Both the position numbers and the translations under genes were made by a program. The notes beneath the pieces are model-generated. The model ran no database searches. It had not been told where the DNA came from and was given only the letters and a program-made list of their open reading frames with translations. This document shows, piece after piece, positions 14,617-16,783 of a DNA stretch of 16,783 bases. The first letter of the stretch is position 1; every line of letters begins with the position of its first letter. The stretch spans positions 1 through 16,783 of the forward strand of contig JAFGGR010000220.1 of assembly GCA_016930475.1 (NCBI GenBank), given 5' to 3'. This stretch comes from Clostridiales bacterium (GTDB lineage Bacteria > Bacillota > Clostridia > Saccharofermentanales > Saccharofermentanaceae).

Positions 14617-15742
14617 TCGCATATGCGTCAAAGAACGCAATGATATCCATGAAAAGCTCCGGATCCGTCAAATCATTCCACACATCCCGGTCGAGATGCC
14701 CTTCAATGTATTGTGCCTTGAGCTCCGGCGTCAGGCCGTTTTCGAGCGATTCGACATAGACGGCGAAGTCTTCGTTGAAAGACTCGATATATGCCCGCGC
14801 CTCATCCGAGTAGTAAATTCGGTCGTGACCGCGGTCTTCATACCGCACGAAAAGAAACCGCCCGTCTTCGGCATATTTATCGTGCCAGATATCATATCCG
14901 TACTCGATCGGCACCGTCTCATCGTCGGCGCTGTGGATGACCATAACACCGGCATCGGAATTTTTGAACCCCTTCATGCATGAGACGCTCGCGCAACGCC
15001 CGAATTTTGCGTACTCCACCGCCCGAAAATATGGCATGAGCAGTCCGATCGCGCTTCCCAAGATCTTACGTCCTTGGATCTTGATGAGATCCGAAGAAGA
15101 ATCGATCCCCGATAGGATCACGGCCGCCCGTACCTCCGGATGATCCTCCAGTACGCTTCCGATTGCATACCCGCCCCAGCTATGCCCGAAAAGCATCACC
15201 GGTAACCCGTCGAACTCGCCCGAACTTTTCACAAACCGCAGAGCATAGTCCAGATCAATGACACCCTGCGGTAAACCGCCGACCGCATCGCCGCCGCTTT
15301 CATCATTTCCCGTCGCATCATACGCAAAAACGACATACCCGTTTTGCGTAAAAACATCCGCGCTCGGCAAGTACGAATTATGCCCGCCCCCGCCGAAACT
15401 GTGCGCGAAAACAATAACGCCGCGCGGAGGTCGGACCGAGGGATCCTCCGATAGTCGAACCGTATCATCACTTTGCCCGTCCGCAGATCGAGCCGTTGAT
15501 CCTTCCCGGTAGTACTTATATCCGACCAACTCCCGGCCCTTGTCCGACTCGAAAACCAATCGTTGAGCGCAAAGACCCGGAAAATCGTCCACGGTGTATG
15601 AAAGCGGCTCATACGAAGTAAAACGCTTCCCGAAACTGTCCTCGTATACGTATATCGAAATCGAAAAGGGGACGACGATAAAGATGAGGGCGGCTAGGAT
15701 GACGGAGATGATGATCCACTTCTTTTTCGTTTTGGGTTGCAT
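14564..15742 (-). CDS. Membrane-anchored alpha/beta hydrolase
   Basis: This 392-residue serine hydrolase is held to the membrane by an N-terminal hydrophobic segment (about residues 9-31, after a KTKKK start). The catalytic triad can be placed: nucleophile S188 in the elbow GHSWGG, acid D273 or D274 in HSADDETVP, and H306 in DRGHDRIYY. The oxyanion region is VIVFAHSFGGGGHNSY (about 110-125). A polar insertion of about 25 residues (near 80-105) precedes the core. The fold fits dienelactone-hydrolase- or acyl-esterase-like enzymes; the substrate is unknown. The start has AGAGG six bases upstream. Its 3' end overlaps the oppositely oriented MarR gene by 53 bases. It follows the MFS gene by 51 bases and is probably cotranscribed with it. 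Confidence 0.88.
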   Translation of the reverse strand: MQPKTKKKWIIISVILAALIFIVVPFSISIYVYEDSFGKRFTSYEPLSYTVDDFPGLCAQRLVFESDKGRELVGYKYYREGSTARSADGQSDDTVRLSEDPSVRPPRGVIVFAHSFGGGGHNSYLPSADVFTQNGYVVFAYDATGNDESGGDAVGGLPQGVIDLDYALRFVKSSGEFDGLPVMLFGHSWGGYAIGSVLEDHPEVRAAVILSGIDSSSDLIKIQGRKILGSAIGLLMPYFRAVEYAKFGRCASVSCMKGFKNSDAGVMVIHSADDETVPIEYGYDIWHDKYAEDGRFLFVRYEDRGHDRIYYSDEARAYIESFNEDFAVYVESLENGLTPELKAQYIEGHLDRDVWNDLTDPELFMDIIAFFDAYATTIPASSDSLSFAGEVP

Positions 15743-15775
15743 GGGATACCTCTTTTTGCGATGGAAGGGTCAATT

Positions 15776-15811
15776 GGGCGTTTATCCGCCCGATCATTTA
15801 TTTGATCGGGC
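15776..15811 (-). other. Two overlapping, mutually exclusive stem-loops between the MFS and hydrolase genes
   Basis: In the minus-strand RNA, GCCCGATCA (15811-15803) pairs perfectly with TGATCGGGC (15796-15788), spanning the MFS stop codon with a six-base loop. The last four bases of that arm also begin GGGCG (15791-15787), which pairs with CGCCC (15780-15776). Both cannot form together. No T run follows, so this is not a plain terminator. A processing or mRNA-stability element is possible. Confidence 0.45.
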
Positions 15812-16783
15812 TTTGACCTTCTTGAATAGTGTCATGTACAACCACAATGATATCAGACCGAATGCCTGAAAGGATATCAGCGCGGGTATCACTCCGAAAA
15901 TATCGGCAAGCACACCGATCAAAAGCGCCATCAACGCGCATACCAGACTCTCGACGAGTGACTTGACGGAGCTCATCGAGGCGCGGTGACGATCGGTGAA
16001 CAGTTTCTGGGCGATGTCGTTCTTGGCGACTTCGGTCACGCCGTGAAAAAGTGCATTCGAAGTCAGCAGTACCGGGGAAAAGATATTGCCCATGATCAGC
16101 GCGACGGTGTTGGACAATATACTGTACACGCGTCCGATGATGATCACGCTTTTGTTTCCGCGCCGGTGGATCCACTTTTCGCTGATCCAGTAACTGAAGG
16201 CGACGATCAGGTCTCCGAGAGTCGTCGCAAATCCGATCGCCCAAGTGGGCCATACCATTTTGATGAAAGTCGCCCGGAATTGGTATGCGGACTCACCCGC
16301 ACCGCCGGCGATGCTGTCGGCGGCGATGATTTTCACCAGACTCTTGTTGCGGGACACTTCACGCAGGCACTCCCTCAAATGCTTCCATGGCGAGACGATT
16401 TCTCTCTTCTTTATCGACTCCGGCTCATTGAGAAACAACGCGGAGAACACGCAGACGGCTTTCGGGATGACGGTCAATACGAACAGGAGCGAATACGTCC
16501 CGAAAAGCAACATCAGCGCACCCGTAAGACCGGAGATCGACAGAGCGACATGACTCATCGATCGGGTTTTTCCCAGATACTTTTTATAGAATGATTCGCG
16601 ATCACATGATTTCAGATGGTCGTACAAAAATGCGTCGTTGTTCCCGCTGTAAAGAGCCGCGGCAAATCCTTCAAAGAATGCGCCGACAAACAACCAGAGC
16701 GCGTTTTGGGCGATGGCGTAAAACGCAACGGAAAAGAACGCCGCGGCCGCTCCGACCCCAATGGTTTTCTTTCTGCCGATCGC
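15794..16783 (-). CDS. MFS transporter, C-terminal part (start beyond window)
   Basis: The frame is open from the window edge at 16783 to a TGA at 15794, giving 329 visible residues. It begins with AIGRKKTIGVG, the end of MFS motif A after the second helix, so about 60-70 residues and two helices are missing. The following text, FVGAFFEGFAAALYSGNNDAFLYDHLKSC, has the SGNNDAF signature common in MFS drug or metabolite exporters of Bacillota. About ten more helices follow, with a long middle loop (LNEPESIKKREIVSPWKHLRE). A TTG at 16693 is merely an internal Leu codon and should not be taken as the start. Its TGA stop is embedded in a hairpin and the hydrolase gene follows on the same strand. 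The substrate is not readable. Confidence 0.87.
   Translation of the reverse strand, partial: AIGRKKTIGVGAAAAFFSVAFYAIAQNALWLFVGAFFEGFAAALYSGNNDAFLYDHLKSCDRESFYKKYLGKTRSMSHVALSISGLTGALMLLFGTYSLLFVLTVIPKAVCVFSALFLNEPESIKKREIVSPWKHLRECLREVSRNKSLVKIIAADSIAGGAGESAYQFRATFIKMVWPTWAIGFATTLGDLIVAFSYWISEKWIHRRGNKSVIIIGRVYSILSNTVALIMGNIFSPVLLTSNALFHGVTEVAKNDIAQKLFTDRHRASMSSVKSLVESLVCALMALLIGVLADIFGVIPALISFQAFGLISLWLYMTLFKKVKARSNK

Overview
The window looks like a chromosomal segment of a Gram-positive, Bacillota-type bacterium of medium GC content. The evidence is two lipobox lipoproteins, LytTR-type regulators (one paired with a DUF3021 remnant), FtsX-type ABC permeases, strong AGGAGG-like ribosome binding sites and A-rich intrinsic terminators. 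TGA is used as an ordinary stop codon. The sequence is strikingly rich in CGATCG. No rRNA, tRNA, CRISPR array, transposase or phage gene was recognised. The genus cannot be told from the sequence.

Left block, minus strand, 6722 down to 1: one apparent operon. In order of transcription it encodes a secreted M13 (neprilysin-type) zinc metallopeptidase lipoprotein, an 821-residue FtsX/MacB-type permease, its ABC ATPase, a LytTR response regulator, and a membrane sensor cut by the window edge. Upstream lies a perfect 9-bp direct repeat with a 21-bp period, the geometry of LytTR operators, next to a weak promoter. I infer a self-regulated peptide-sensing or peptide-detoxifying envelope module in which the peptidase is a dedicated partner. 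The end of the permease gene carries a degenerate 36-bp in-frame tandem repeat interrupted by a TAG.

Middle block, 6723-9901: a classical SDR oxidoreductase (minus) with a near-consensus promoter covered by a palindrome and a strong terminator; a zinc-ribbon membrane protein (minus); a 407-bp divergent intergenic region; and a baeRF-family protein related to eRF1 (plus).

Right-middle block, 9976-13281, plus strand: a lipoprotein with a beta-helix-like repeat domain, then the wreck of a LytTR-DUF3021 operon (a nonsense codon plus an internal deletion), a terminator, and a monocarboxylate-type MFS transporter.

Right block, 13421-16783: a MarR-controlled operon (plus) made of a frameshifted flavodoxin-like NAD(P)H/FMN reductase and a MarR repressor. 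Its consensus promoter is bracketed by two copies of the TTGATNNATCAA palindrome. It converges on, and overlaps, a minus-strand pair made of a membrane-anchored alpha/beta hydrolase and an MFS transporter truncated by the window edge. Three loci in about 3 kb (LytTR, DUF3021, flavodoxin) are broken, so this is a decaying accessory region, or in the flavodoxin case possibly a sequencing artefact in a T run.
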